Below are positions 1 to 8,583 of a stretch of 64,000 nt of DNA, piece after piece (the first letter of the stretch is position 1; every line of letters starts with the position of its first letter). The stretch is from NCBI GenBank assembly GCA_963719135.1, contig CAVRAZ010000003.1, forward strand, positions 62,001 to 126,000. The letters are read 5' to 3'. Below the pieces are notes generated by a model, which was not told where the DNA came from, searched no databases, and saw only the letters and a program-made list of their open reading frames with translations. Origin of the DNA: CAVRAZ01 sp963719135 (lineage in GTDB: Bacteria > Pseudomonadota > Gammaproteobacteria > DSM-19610). The position numbers were made by a program, and so were the translations under genes.

Positions 1-231
1 GGAATCCGGATCGATGAAAACGGAAAACGGAAAATCCGCCACTTGCAACGACACCTCGATCGACCCGGCGGCAGCCGGGTAGGTGGGAAGCCGCAGTTCA
101 CCCTCGGCGGCCGTCTCCGGCGCCTTCATGCTTCGCATGGTCGGATCCTGATAAACGTCTTCGTCATCGGCCGCCACGTGAAGCGCGAACAACAAGACGC
201 ACCCAGCCAATAAACCTGATGCAGTGCGCAC
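1..231 (-). CDS. CNP1-like family exported protein, N-terminal part
   Basis: This is the first 77 codons of a gene that runs off the left edge. A GTG start at 231 follows a G-rich ribosome-binding stretch (GGGGG, about 6 nt upstream). The translation opens with a clear signal peptide (MRTASGLLAGCVLLFALHVA, then ADDEDVYQDP). It continues with a LPTYPAAAGSIEVSLQV segment and FSVFIDPDS, the pattern of CNP1-like proteins (short exported proteins of beta- and gammaproteobacteria with no known function). The signal peptide is visible directly. The family call rests on the short LP-x-YP...F-x-V-x-P pattern, so it is moderate. Confidence 0.6.
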   Translation of the reverse strand, partial: MRTASGLLAGCVLLFALHVAADDEDVYQDPTMRSMKAPETAAEGELRLPTYPAAAGSIEVSLQVADFPFSVFIDPDS

Positions 232-574
232 ATCACCCCCGTCGTCGATCCAAGCGCGGCAGTTTACGTGAATCCGGCGCCTTCGTCAGCGTCGACCGGA
301 CCTTGTGCCACGAAGCGTCGCTCGCCGCTCGGGCAACCCGGCCGCGGCCAGCGCCTGAGGCCAGACCAGGACGGTGCCGGCCACGCCGTCGGTCACATCG
401 CGTGCGACCATCATATCCTTTTGTTTTAATTTTATTTTATGCCTGCGCAGCAATATTCCACCTGCTCAACAATGGCGTGCCGCCCTGATCGCGGCCGGCT
501 ATAGATCAGGCGATCAAAGCCGCTAAGTCCTTGACAAATTTAGCACCATCCAGCGTCGAAACGACACAGGGACG
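232..574. other. Intergenic region between divergent genes
   Basis: These bases separate the minus-strand CNP1-like gene from the plus-strand PAS/GGDEF/EAL gene. The region is AT-rich around 415-445. It holds an imperfect inverted repeat at 481-513 (CGCCCTGATC ... GATCAGGCG). A TTGACA hexamer lies at 531-536, but no convincing -10 follows it at normal spacing. No gene is supported here. Confidence 0.4.
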
Positions 575-3500
575 TTGACGATACCGGCCATGTTCAGCAG
601 ACAATCCAAGTTCATCGTGGCCTCTGGCTTCACGACGCTGCTGCTGATCATGGTTGCGGTCACGACCATCGGCTACTCGCACATGGTCGGCAGCACCGCC
701 CGCATGGAAGCGATCGTCAGAAGCCAGAACACGAAAATCAATCTGGTCATTTCCATGTACTCCGCAGTCCGCGAACGCGCGGTTCTGCTGTTCGGCATGG
801 TCCATGCCGCCACCGCCTTTGAGCGCGACCCGACCTTCGTCCGGTTCACGGACCTGGCGGCCAAGTACGTCGTCGCCCGGGACGAACTCAACCAGATGGT
901 GGACGATCCGGCGGAAAAGGCGCTGGTCGATGAGATCACGAATGACGTCGTCACGGCTTCGCCGCTCCAGATTCAGGTCACGGGCCTGCTGCTGGACGGC
1001 AAATTGCGGGAAGCCGGCGAATTGCTTCGCAAAAAAGCGATGCCCGCGCAGGACGTGGTCCTGCGACGCCTAAACGACCTGCTGGACTTCGAACAGTCCG
1101 CCTCCTACAAAGGCATCGCGCTGGCTCAGGATGACTTCGAGAAGACCCTCGGATTGCTGGTCGTGCTGATCATCGTGGCGGTCGTCATCGGTGCGGCCAT
1201 AGCCCTGATTGTGATCGCAAAGATAAGCCAGGCCGGTGACATTCTATTCGCCGACGCAGCGCTGCAGTCCATTGCCGAGTCGGTCATCATACTGGATACA
1301 GGCGGCAGGATGCTGTACCTGAACAATAAGGCGCTGGACCTGATGGAATGCCGGCGGCCGGAACTGGTCGGCCGGCGGCTCAAGGACGTCATAGCCTGCA
1401 TGCCGGACCTGGACGCGATTCGCGAAGCGTCCGGAGAACAGGGCAGCACCCCTGCGAGCCGGCGGGGCGAATGCATGTTCAAATCAAGGAGCGGAAAGGA
1501 ACGCGACCTGGAATACAGCATTTCCGCGATTCAGTCGCGCAGCAACCAGACAGTCGGTCTGGTCATCGCAGTGCGGGACATCACCGAGCGCCATGCGATG
1601 GAGCAGCAGATCCTGAAGAGCCGCGAACGTCTTTCCCTGGTCGTGCGCGGCACCAACGATGGAATCTGGGATTACAATCTGGAAACGGGCGAAATCTATT
1701 TTTCGCCGCGCTGGAAGAGCATGCTCGGTTATGCTGACGACGAGATCAAGGATACGTTCAGCGCGTGGCAGGAGCTGATCCACCCTGACGATCTGGGCAA
1801 AGCGCTGATTGCCTGGACGGACTGCATGACCGGCGCAGTGGATTGCTTTTCGGTCGAGATGCGCATGCGCTCGGCCGCTGGCGACTGGCGCTGGATCGAG
1901 TGCCGCGGACTGGCGCAGCTCAACGACGCAATGAAGCCGGTGCGGCTGGCCGGCTCGCATACCGACATCACCGAGCGGAAGAACGCCGAGAATGCCCTGT
2001 TCTCGGCCAAGGAGCACGCCGAAGTTACACTCCAATCGATCGGGGAAGCCGTTATCACGCTGGACAAGCAGGGTCTGGTCACCTACATGAACCCGGTCGC
2101 CGAAACGTTGAGCGACTGGCCCGTCCAGGAAGCCGTCGGACGTCGTTTCAGCACGATTTTCAAACTCTGCGACGAGGACGGCCGCGGTCCGGTCGACGAA
2201 GCGGTGCCGCGCTTCGTGAGGTGCCACGCTTCAGTGACGAGATACGACCATCTGATCATGGTGAACCGCAGCGGAATCGAGTACGGCGTCGAGCAGACCA
2301 TGGCCCCGATCCGGGACAGAAAAGGCGACGTTACCGGCGTTGTCACCGTTCTGCGCGACGTCAGCAAGGAACGCGAGCTGCAGCGCCAACTGTTATGGCA
2401 GGCGACGCACGACAGCCTGACCGGGCTCGTCAATCGCTCCGATTTCGAGCGGCGGCTCGGCGATCTGTTGAAGGACGTCCGGGCGTCAGACAACGAACAT
2501 GCACTGCTGTACATGGATCTCGATCAGTTCAAAGTCGTCAACGACACCTGCGGACACATCGCGGGCGACGAGCTGCTGCGCCAGCTCGGGACCGTCCTGC
2601 AGCACAGTATCCGCGGCGCCGACACGCTCGCACGTCTTGGCGGCGACGAGTTCGGCGTCCTGCTGCAGGACTGCCCGTTGATCCACGCACTGGAAATCGC
2701 CGGCACGCTCCGGGAAAACATCGCGGATTTCCGCTTCGCGAGAGACAACAAGACATTCGATCTGGGCGTCAGTATCGGCGTCGTACCCATCGATGCGGCC
2801 TGCGGCTCCAAGGACGAGGTTATGACCGCCGCGGATATCGCCTGCTACGCAGCCAAGGACCTGGGAAGGAACCGGGTACACCTTTACCAGCCGGGCGACA
2901 ATGCGCTGGCCGCCCGCCACGGAGAAATCCAGTGGGTGGCGCGCATCACCCGTTCGCTGCAGGAAAACCGCTTCGTGCTGTACGCGCAAGCGATCGCCGG
3001 AATCAGCAAGACGTGCCGCGCAATGACCCACCGGGAGATTCTCATTCGCCTGCTGGATGACAACGGCGACTGCATCCCGCCCGGCGCGTTCACTCCGGCG
3101 GCTGAACGCTACAACCTGATGCCGTCCATCGACCGCTGGGTGATACGCAATCTGTTCACTCAGCTTGCCGAAAGCGGTGCGGCGGCACGCCAACTCGCGG
3201 AAGAACCCGGATGCAGATCACTCTACGCCATCAACCTGTCGGGCAACTCCATCAACGATTCCGATTTCCTCTCGTTCGTGCGCGAACAGTTCGATCGAAG
3301 CGGTCTGTCTCCGCACAACTTCTGTTTCGAAATAACCGAAACCTCCGCCATCGCCAACCTGTCCAGCGCCTCCGCCTTCATTCGGGAACTGAGGCAGCTC
3401 GGCTGCCTTTTCGCGTTGGACGATTTCGGCAGCGGCCTGTCCTCGTTCGGCTACCTGAAGAATCTGCCGGTCGATTTCCTCAAGATCGACGGCCAGTTCA

Positions 3501-3724
3501 CGCGCGATATCGTGCACGACCCGATCGATCTGGCAATGGTCCGTTCGATCAACGAAATCGGCCACGTCATGAACATTCGCACGATCGCCGAATTTGTGGA
3601 GAATCGGGAAACGCTCGACTTGCTGAAAGAGCTGGGTGTCGACTTCGCCCAGGGCTATTACATCGACGTACCGAAACCCCTTGATGGAACCGAAGCACAG
3701 GTCAAGCTGACGGACGCCGGCTGA
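575..3724 (+). CDS. Membrane PAS-PAS-PAS-GGDEF-EAL cyclic-di-GMP signalling protein
   Basis: A 1049-residue sensor likely to make and/or degrade cyclic di-GMP. Transmembrane helices near residues 13-34 and 190-217 flank an extracytoplasmic sensory region. Three PAS/PAC units follow (about 226-340, 353-475, 485-605), then a GGDEF domain (about 612-770) with an intact RLGGDEF at about 687, then an EAL domain (about 785-1040). The EAL signature reads EILIR, keeping the glutamate. DDFGSG and LKIDGQF are also present, so both activities could be retained. A TTG start at 575 is preferred because ACAGGGA lies just upstream; the in-frame ATG at 590 has no such site. It ends 8 bp before the convergent cbpA. 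What it senses cannot be told from sequence. Confidence 0.9.
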   Translation: MTIPAMFSRQSKFIVASGFTTLLLIMVAVTTIGYSHMVGSTARMEAIVRSQNTKINLVISMYSAVRERAVLLFGMVHAATAFERDPTFVRFTDLAAKYVVARDELNQMVDDPAEKALVDEITNDVVTASPLQIQVTGLLLDGKLREAGELLRKKAMPAQDVVLRRLNDLLDFEQSASYKGIALAQDDFEKTLGLLVVLIIVAVVIGAAIALIVIAKISQAGDILFADAALQSIAESVIILDTGGRMLYLNNKALDLMECRRPELVGRRLKDVIACMPDLDAIREASGEQGSTPASRRGECMFKSRSGKERDLEYSISAIQSRSNQTVGLVIAVRDITERHAMEQQILKSRERLSLVVRGTNDGIWDYNLETGEIYFSPRWKSMLGYADDEIKDTFSAWQELIHPDDLGKALIAWTDCMTGAVDCFSVEMRMRSAAGDWRWIECRGLAQLNDAMKPVRLAGSHTDITERKNAENALFSAKEHAEVTLQSIGEAVITLDKQGLVTYMNPVAETLSDWPVQEAVGRRFSTIFKLCDEDGRGPVDEAVPRFVRCHASVTRYDHLIMVNRSGIEYGVEQTMAPIRDRKGDVTGVVTVLRDVSKERELQRQLLWQATHDSLTGLVNRSDFERRLGDLLKDVRASDNEHALLYMDLDQFKVVNDTCGHIAGDELLRQLGTVLQHSIRGADTLARLGGDEFGVLLQDCPLIHALEIAGTLRENIADFRFARDNKTFDLGVSIGVVPIDAACGSKDEVMTAADIACYAAKDLGRNRVHLYQPGDNALAARHGEIQWVARITRSLQENRFVLYAQAIAGISKTCRAMTHREILIRLLDDNGDCIPPGAFTPAAERYNLMPSIDRWVIRNLFTQLAESGAAARQLAEEPGCRSLYAINLSGNSINDSDFLSFVREQFDRSGLSPHNFCFEITETSAIANLSSASAFIRELRQLGCLFALDDFGSGLSSFGYLKNLPVDFLKIDGQFTRDIVHDPIDLAMVRSINEIGHVMNIRTIAEFVENRETLDLLKELGVDFAQGYYIDVPKPLDGTEAQVKLTDAG

Positions 3725-3732
3725 GCGGGCGG

Positions 3733-4701
3733 TCAGACTACGGCATCGCGTCGCGGATCGAAATTCGCAAATGTCTTGCCCATGCGGCGATAGAACGTTC
3801 GGGCACCTTCGTCCGTCGCTGCCGGCGTGACGATTGAGACGACCGCAAACTGGTCACCCGGCGGCTGCCCCGGCAAGCCCCGCCCCGCCAGGCGCAGCTT
3901 CTGACCCGACTTGACGCCGGCCGGCAAAGTCAACTCTACCGTCCCGCCCAACGTCGGCACCGGCACCCGCCCGCCCAGCGCGGCTTCCCAGGGCGCAACC
4001 GGAAGCGTCGTATAGATATCCCGCCCTTCACTTCTGAAGCGCGGATGCGGTTCGAACACGACCTCGAGATAGAGATCGCCCGCCGGACCGCCGGCGAGGC
4101 CCGGGCCGCCCTGCCCGGCCAGTTTGATGCGCTGGCCTTGGCCGATGCCCCTGGGAACCTGAACGTTCAACGCGCGCTGCTGCAGACGGGCGCCGCCCCC
4201 GCCGTCCGGAACCGGCGCCTGCAGCCGCACATTACGCATCCGGCCCTCGTAGGAGTCCTCGAGATTGATCACAATCCTGGCGTGGTGATCCTCTCCACGC
4301 GCAGCAAAACCGCCGCCGCGGCCGTGGACTGCGTTCGGCCGCCCGGCCCCGAACGGACTGCCGGCGCCGAACAGCGATTCGAAAAATTCGCTGAACGACC
4401 GCGCGTTTCCACCGGAAAATCCGCTGCCGCTGAACTCGAATCCCGCGTCCCAGCCGGGTGGCGGGTTGAAGCCCTGCCCGGCCTTCCAGTTCATACCCAA
4501 TTGATCGTAGGCGGCCCGCTTCTCGGGGTCCTTCAGTACCTCGTAGGCTTCATTGAGTTCCTTGAATCGCTCCTCGGCGTCCGCTGCCTTGCTGACATCG
4601 GGGTGATACTTGTGGGCAAGCCTGCGGTACGCGCGCTTGATTTCCGCGGGCGTAGCTTCCCGGCCGACGTCCAGCGTCCGGTAATAATCCTTGTACTGCA
4701 T
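3733..4701 (-). CDS. cbpA: Curved-DNA-binding protein CbpA, DnaJ-type co-chaperone
   Basis: A 322-residue class-II J-protein that should stimulate the ATPase of DnaK and bind unfolded protein. The J domain covers residues 1-70, with HPD at 33-35. A Gly/Phe-rich linker follows (about 75-130). The two beta-barrel substrate-binding domains occupy about 135-310. There is no CxxCxGxG zinc region, which separates CbpA from DnaJ. Length fits CbpA (about 300-320). It lies 65 bp downstream of hsp20 on the same strand and probably shares its heat-shock promoter. Confidence 0.93.
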   Translation of the reverse strand: MQYKDYYRTLDVGREATPAEIKRAYRRLAHKYHPDVSKAADAEERFKELNEAYEVLKDPEKRAAYDQLGMNWKAGQGFNPPPGWDAGFEFSGSGFSGGNARSFSEFFESLFGAGSPFGAGRPNAVHGRGGGFAARGEDHHARIVINLEDSYEGRMRNVRLQAPVPDGGGGARLQQRALNVQVPRGIGQGQRIKLAGQGGPGLAGGPAGDLYLEVVFEPHPRFRSEGRDIYTTLPVAPWEAALGGRVPVPTLGGTVELTLPAGVKSGQKLRLAGRGLPGQPPGDQFAVVSIVTPAATDEGARTFYRRMGKTFANFDPRRDAVV

Positions 4702-4766
4702 CGATGATCGCCTTCATCCGCCGCACGCACGACGCCGGCGGATGCCGGCGCCGCACGCTGCCCCAC

Positions 4767-5213
4767 TCAGCCTGCGACCTTGATGCGTTTCGGCAGTACT
4801 TTTTCCTGCTTGGGAATAACGAGTTCGAGCACGCCGTCGGCGCACTTGGCCGTGATCGCCTCGGAATTGGCGGTGTCGGGCAGGCTGAACCGGCGGAAGA
4901 AGTTTCCGCGCACGCGCTCGACGCGCTTGTAGCCCTCGCGCTCCTCGGCGTTCTCGACCTGCCGCTTCCCGCTGATGGAAAGCACGCCGTTTTCCATGTG
5001 CACTTCAATGTCTTCCGGCTTGACACCCGGGACATCCGCGTGGATCACGAAGCGATCTTTCTCCTCCGTGACGTCGACCGCGGGTACCCAGTCGCTGGTC
5101 GTGACGTTGGTGCCGTTTTCGCCGGCACGGCTCGGAGACCCCTCGAACAACCGGTTGATGTCGGTTTGCAACTGATTCAGAAGACTCCAGGGTTCATAAC
5201 GTACAAGGCTCAT
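4767..5213 (-). CDS. Hsp20/alpha-crystallin small heat-shock protein
   Basis: A 148-residue ATP-independent holdase. It starts MSLVRYEPWSLLNQLQTDINRLF, typical of class-A bacterial Hsp20. The alpha-crystallin domain spans about residues 45-140 and contains VDVTEEKDRFVIHADVPGV and a GVLELVIPK element near the C-terminus. The ATG at 5213 is chosen because AAGGAG precedes it; an in-frame start further upstream would run into the promoter. It is the first gene of the hsp20-cbpA pair and sits about 60 bp downstream of an excellent sigma-32 promoter. Confidence 0.95.
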   Translation of the reverse strand: MSLVRYEPWSLLNQLQTDINRLFEGSPSRAGENGTNVTTSDWVPAVDVTEEKDRFVIHADVPGVKPEDIEVHMENGVLSISGKRQVENAEEREGYKRVERVRGNFFRRFSLPDTANSEAITAKCADGVLELVIPKQEKVLPKRIKVAG

Positions 5214-5276
5214 TTTCAATCTCCTTAACAATGGATTCGACCCGCGACACATCTGCATGCGTCGGCTCATGTTCCC

Positions 5277-5305
5277 TATATGGGCTCCCGGGAAGTCATT
5301 TCAAG
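5277..5305 (-). promoter_or_regulatory. Sigma-32 (RpoH) heat-shock promoter of hsp20-cbpA
   Basis: Read on the minus strand, CTTGAAA (5299-5305) is followed after 14 nt by CCCATATA (5277-5284). The known RpoH consensus is CTTGAAA-N13-15-CCCATNT, so both boxes and the spacing fit. It points at hsp20, with a predicted leader of about 57 nt. The -35 box overlaps the last codons of the lemA remnant. Confidence 0.85.
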
Positions 5306-5600
5306 GCCCCCGGCACAGCGGATGCCGGCGCGGATTCGACCCTGCCCCGCAGGTAAATGTTGCGCGCATCCAGCAGGTCTTCAGTCTCGTACTGCATGTA
5401 CTGCTTGCAGACTTCGATCAGTTTTGTCGTGGCGCCGCTTCAGCAGCACGCCGATATTGGACCATGACCTGGAGACGGCATGCTTGAGCGCCAGCAGGCG
5501 GTTATAGGTGAGGACAGCATAGGCGACCAGGACCAGTACGATGGCACTTGCGCTCGCGGCAAACCCCCGAGGGGCTCGGCGACGCGCGTACCTACCGGTT
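5296..5600 (-). pseudogene. Remnant of a LemA-family protein, frameshifted and truncated
   Basis: On the minus strand one frame gives a membrane helix (IVLVLVAYAVLTY) and then NRLLALKHAVSRSWSNIGVL-LKRRHD, the N-terminal signature of LemA proteins. Right after RRHD the frame shifts, and the next frame continues KLIEVCKQYMQYE, the next conserved LemA block. Relatives usually have a few residues (such as ELP) at this junction, so a small deletion with frame loss is likely. The second frame stops at 5296-5298, about 20 residues later, leaving well under 100 of the usual 180 or so residues. The upstream end is not defined. Its tail now carries the -35 box of hsp20. Confidence 0.75.
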
Positions 5601-5654
5601 ACCCGCGGCACGGGCAAGTCGCGCGGGTCGTGTGCAGGACCAGGCGGATGCCTG

Positions 5655-6239
5655 TCAGTCCAGGTCCGCGACCAGCGCATCGCGGATGTTCGCCGGCAGC
5701 GGTTCGAGCTGGTGGGTGTAGAACTGGTGACTGACGCCGGCGCCCAGTGTACGTCCCTGCCCGGCCGCCTCGATCATCTCGGGTGTCAGTTCGAAGCGCA
5801 GAAAGTGCACCGACGAAGTCTTGTCCGCCGTTTCGCGTTCCATGTCCTCGTCTGCGATCGCGAACACCGGCGGAAATCCTTCGACGCGCATCCAGATCTG
5901 CGACTCGACACCCACCAGCCGCGCCAGCACCTCCCGCCGCTCGTCGACGTCGGGCACTTCGATCATCAGGGTCGCTTTCCAGTTGCTGCCGTCCGGGATC
6001 AGGGGATTGTAGGCATCGAGTTCGTCCACGATTCGCGCCGCTTCGTAGATGCGTTCGGCGCGCAGCATCTCCTGAACCTGATACTGCATCGTCAGCCGGT
6101 CTTCGAAATAGAGTGTCAGGATCGGGCCGAGCGGCAGACGGCGGTTCTTCTTGTGCGCCATCACTCTGGCGCGAAACGCGTCGCGGGCCTCGGCGTAGGC
6201 CTCGAGGCTGTAGAGGTCCTGGCGCGTTAATTTGTCCAT
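5655..6239 (-). CDS. DUF3501 family protein
   Basis: A 194-residue soluble protein starting MDKLTRQDLYSLEAYAEARDAFRARVMAHKKNRR. It contains LGPILTLYFEDRLTMQYQVQEML and a C-terminal FLRFELTPEMIEA segment, all characteristic of DUF3501. No catalytic motif is evident. The family is repeatedly found beside rubrerythrin and heterodisulfide-reductase-like Fe-S proteins in proteobacteria, and that is its setting here: it is the last gene of the rubrerythrin operon, 42 bp after the Fe-S gene. A role with peroxide or oxidative-stress defence is inferred from context only. Confidence 0.85.
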   Translation of the reverse strand: MDKLTRQDLYSLEAYAEARDAFRARVMAHKKNRRLPLGPILTLYFEDRLTMQYQVQEMLRAERIYEAARIVDELDAYNPLIPDGSNWKATLMIEVPDVDERREVLARLVGVESQIWMRVEGFPPVFAIADEDMERETADKTSSVHFLRFELTPEMIEAAGQGRTLGAGVSHQFYTHQLEPLPANIRDALVADLD

Positions 6240-6281
6240 TGCTCAAACTCCTGGTCACGGGCCAGCGCGAACGCGCGGCCT

Positions 6282-7613
6282 TCAGATTCCGTACGCAAGA
6301 CGCAGCAGCTTCAGCGGATGCTCGGGCCGGCTGCCGTCAGCCAGGCCGTTCTCGATCTGGTGACCGGCCATCGGACAGTCGCTGCAATAGTGATCCGCGG
6401 CGGCTTTTGCGACCCGGCTGACCACCGGTTTGCAGATTTTCATGGACGTCTCGTGAAATTCCCTTTTGACTGCATAGGTGCCGTCGTGACCGGAGCAGCG
6501 TTCGATCGCCTCGACCTGCGTATCCGGCACCAGTTGCAGAATATCGCGCGTCTTCATGCCGATGTTCTGCACGCGCAGATGACAGGCGACATGGTAGGCG
6601 ATCTTGCCCAATCCCCGCTTGAAATCGGTCTTGAGTTCACCGTGCCTGTGACGCAGCGCAAGATATTCGAAGGGGTCGTAGATATTGTCGCGCACCCTGG
6701 CGACGGCCGTATCTTCGGGAAACATCAGCGGCAGTTCCTGCTTGAACATCAGGACGCACGACGGCACCGGTGCCACGATGTCCCAGCCCGCATCGATGAG
6801 CGCCGCGAGTTGGGGAATGTTGGCGTCTTTGGCTTTTTGCACTGACTTCAGGTCACCCAGCTCAAGTTTGGGCATACCGCAGCAGCGCTCTTTTTCGGCG
6901 ATGCGCACCGGAATGCCGTTGTGCCTGAAAATCGCAACCAAGTCCTCGCCCAGGTCGGGTTCGTTGTAATTGCCGTAGCAGGTCGCGAACAGCGCCACCT
7001 TGCCCCGCGTCGGCCCCGCTGTGGGCGGCGCCTCGACTGTGTCGGGCTGCGGGGCGAGGCGCCGTCTCAGCGTGCGTGAATGGTAATCCGGCAGCACCGC
7101 GTCGGGGTGCACTTCCATGAGTTCTTCCAGTATCCGCCGCCCCACGCGCGAACCGTTAACCGCATTGATGATGCCGGTGACGATCGGGATGCCGGCCAGT
7201 GTGCCGACCCTATCGGTCGCGGTGAGCACGCGGTCGCGCATGCGCGTCTTGCCCTGCTCGAACCTGACCGCCTTGGCGCGCAACATCAGATGGGGAAAAT
7301 CGACGTTCCACTCGTGCGGCGGCACGTAGGGACACTTGGTCATGTAACACATGTCGCACAGGTAGCAGTGGTCGACGACCTCCCAGTAGACCCTCTTGGC
7401 GACGCCGTCCAGTTCGAGCGTTTCGGATGCGTCGATGGCGTTGAACAGGGTCGGGAATGCATTGCACAGACTGAAGCAGCGCCGGCATCCGTGGCAGATG
7501 CCGAATACCCGCTCCATTTCGCTCAGCAGGGCGGATTCGTCGTGGAAGGCGTCGCTTTGCCAATCGAGCGGGTGGCGGGTGGGTGCTTCCAGACTGCCTT
7601 CACGCAGCGACAT
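6282..7613 (-). CDS. Heterodisulfide-reductase/GlpC-like iron-sulfur protein
   Basis: A 443-residue cytoplasmic electron carrier. The N-terminal ferredoxin part has two 4Fe-4S motifs: C40-x2-C43-x2-C46-x3-C50, and CYLCDMCYMTKCP near residue 82. Two CCG-type domains follow. The first has CCG (ERCCGMPKLELGD). The second has CSGHDGTY in place of CCG, so one ligand differs from the canonical cysteine-rich domain. A final CSDCP lies near the C-terminus. It sits between rubrerythrin and DUF3501 on one strand and is likely co-transcribed. It may supply electrons for rubrerythrin-dependent peroxide reduction, by inference from this recurrent neighbourhood. It could also be annotated as a glycolate-oxidase Fe-S subunit. 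Confidence 0.88.
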   Translation of the reverse strand: MSLREGSLEAPTRHPLDWQSDAFHDESALLSEMERVFGICHGCRRCFSLCNAFPTLFNAIDASETLELDGVAKRVYWEVVDHCYLCDMCYMTKCPYVPPHEWNVDFPHLMLRAKAVRFEQGKTRMRDRVLTATDRVGTLAGIPIVTGIINAVNGSRVGRRILEELMEVHPDAVLPDYHSRTLRRRLAPQPDTVEAPPTAGPTRGKVALFATCYGNYNEPDLGEDLVAIFRHNGIPVRIAEKERCCGMPKLELGDLKSVQKAKDANIPQLAALIDAGWDIVAPVPSCVLMFKQELPLMFPEDTAVARVRDNIYDPFEYLALRHRHGELKTDFKRGLGKIAYHVACHLRVQNIGMKTRDILQLVPDTQVEAIERCSGHDGTYAVKREFHETSMKICKPVVSRVAKAAADHYCSDCPMAGHQIENGLADGSRPEHPLKLLRLAYGI

Positions 7614-7736
7614 GGGTAACTCCGTCAGTTGGGATGAAGACCGCTCCGGCTGTCGCAGCCCGTCTTATCGAGCGTCCCTCCCGGCACGGTGGTGGCAAAC
7701 ACGTGCCGGGAGATCAGCGTTGCGCAGAACTTTGCG

Positions 7737-8156
7737 TCAGTCGTTGAGCGCGTCCAGGGCCTTCTGGAAACGGTTGGCGTGCGAACGCTCGGCCTTGGCC
7801 AGGGTCTCGAACCAGTCGGCGATTTCGTCAAAGCCCTCGTCGCGGGCGGTCTTGGCCATACCCGGGTACATGTCGGTGTACTCGTGGGTTTCACCCGCGA
7901 TCGCCGCCTTGAGGTTGTCCGAGGTGCCGCCGATCGGCAGACCCGTGGCCGGATCGCCGACGGCCTCCAGGTATTCGAGGTGGCCGTGGGCATGGCCGGT
8001 TTCGCCTTCGGCCGTGGAACGGAACACGGCAGCGACATCGTTGTAGCCCTCGACGTCGGCCTTGGCAGCGAAATACAGGTAGCGCCGGTTGGCCTGCGAT
8101 TCGCCAGAGAACGCGTCTTTGAGATTGCCTTCGGTCTTACTTCCTTTCAAGCTCAT
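7737..8156 (-). CDS. Rubrerythrin (diiron domain only)
   Basis: A 139-residue four-helix-bundle protein predicted to reduce hydrogen peroxide at a non-haem diiron site. Ligand helices are visible: GESQANRRYLYFA, EGETGHAHGHLEYL, GETHEYTDMYPGMA and KAERSHANRF. The C-terminal rubredoxin domain of classical rubrerythrin is absent, so electrons must come from another protein, perhaps the adjacent Fe-S protein. The ATG at 8156 is chosen over an in-frame ATG 10 codons upstream because GGAGG lies 8 nt before it. It is the first gene of the operon; a palindrome covers its promoter region. Confidence 0.93.
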   Translation of the reverse strand: MSLKGSKTEGNLKDAFSGESQANRRYLYFAAKADVEGYNDVAAVFRSTAEGETGHAHGHLEYLEAVGDPATGLPIGGTSDNLKAAIAGETHEYTDMYPGMAKTARDEGFDEIADWFETLAKAERSHANRFQKALDALND

Positions 8157-8208
8157 TTCGTTTCCTCCGGGGCGTTGGAACATCAATAGTTACCGCACTT
8201 TGCTTGTG

Positions 8209-8225
8209 TTTAGAATAAGTCTAAA
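8209..8225 (-). promoter_or_regulatory. PerR/Fur-like palindrome upstream of rubrerythrin
   Basis: TTTAGA-ATAAG-TCTAAA is a perfect 6-bp dyad with a 5-nt centre, loosely extended by GTG/ACAC on the outside. Its core TTAGAATAAGTCTAA matches 13 of 15 positions of a PerR-like TTAGAATTATTCTAA. It lies 53 bp upstream of the ATG. A TTGACC (minus strand, 8233-8238) sits directly upstream as a possible -35, so the dyad would cover the -10 region. Regulation of rubrerythrin by PerR is known in other bacteria; which regulator binds here is inferred. Confidence 0.6.
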
Positions 8226-8340
8226 ACACCTGGGTCAAAATGTAGCTCAGGCGGGCCGGGGTGTCAACGCCGCTGCGGTGGTATTTGACGAAATCCGAAG
8301 TCGCTTGTAGGGTTAGCGCTCGCGCGCAGGAGGACGATCA

Positions 8341-8583
8341 TTGGCCAAGCGACCCGCCAGACCACTCGACTTCGAGTCCGCTCTGAAGGAACTCGAAGCA
8401 CTCGTTGAAAAGCTCGAGCACGACGAACTGAATCTGGACGACTCATTGCGCCAGTTCGAGCGCGGCATCCAGCTCACGCGAAGCTGCCAGCAGGCCCTGA
8501 AGGACGCGGAACAGAAGGTGCGGATACTGGTGGAAAAAGACGGCCGGGAAGACCTCGCCCCCTTCGACAACCCCGATGAGTAA
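8341..8583 (+). CDS. xseB: Exodeoxyribonuclease VII small subunit
   Basis: An 80-residue subunit that pairs with XseA to degrade single-stranded DNA. It shows the family pattern FESALKELEALVEKLEHDELNLDDSLRQFERGIQLTRSCQQAL. The start is TTG at 8341, supported by AGGAGG 10 nt upstream. It overlaps the next gene, ispA, by 8 bp (TAA inside ATGAGTAAT), the usual gammaproteobacterial xseB-ispA-dxs arrangement. xseA is not in the window. Confidence 0.95.
   Translation: MAKRPARPLDFESALKELEALVEKLEHDELNLDDSLRQFERGIQLTRSCQQALKDAEQKVRILVEKDGREDLAPFDNPDE

Noticed and set aside
219..488. An 89-codon plus-strand frame before the first GGDEF/EAL gene
   Set aside because: It overlaps the 5' end of the CNP1-like gene, is Arg-rich, and lacks a ribosome-binding site and domains.
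5230..5260. A GGTCGAATCC string on the minus strand suggesting a tRNA T-arm
   Set aside because: No acceptor, D-arm or anticodon stem can be built around it.
5215..5270. A longer start for hsp20 at 5270
   Set aside because: It would place coding sequence over the region just downstream of the sigma-32 promoter and ignore the AAGGAG site before ATG 5213.
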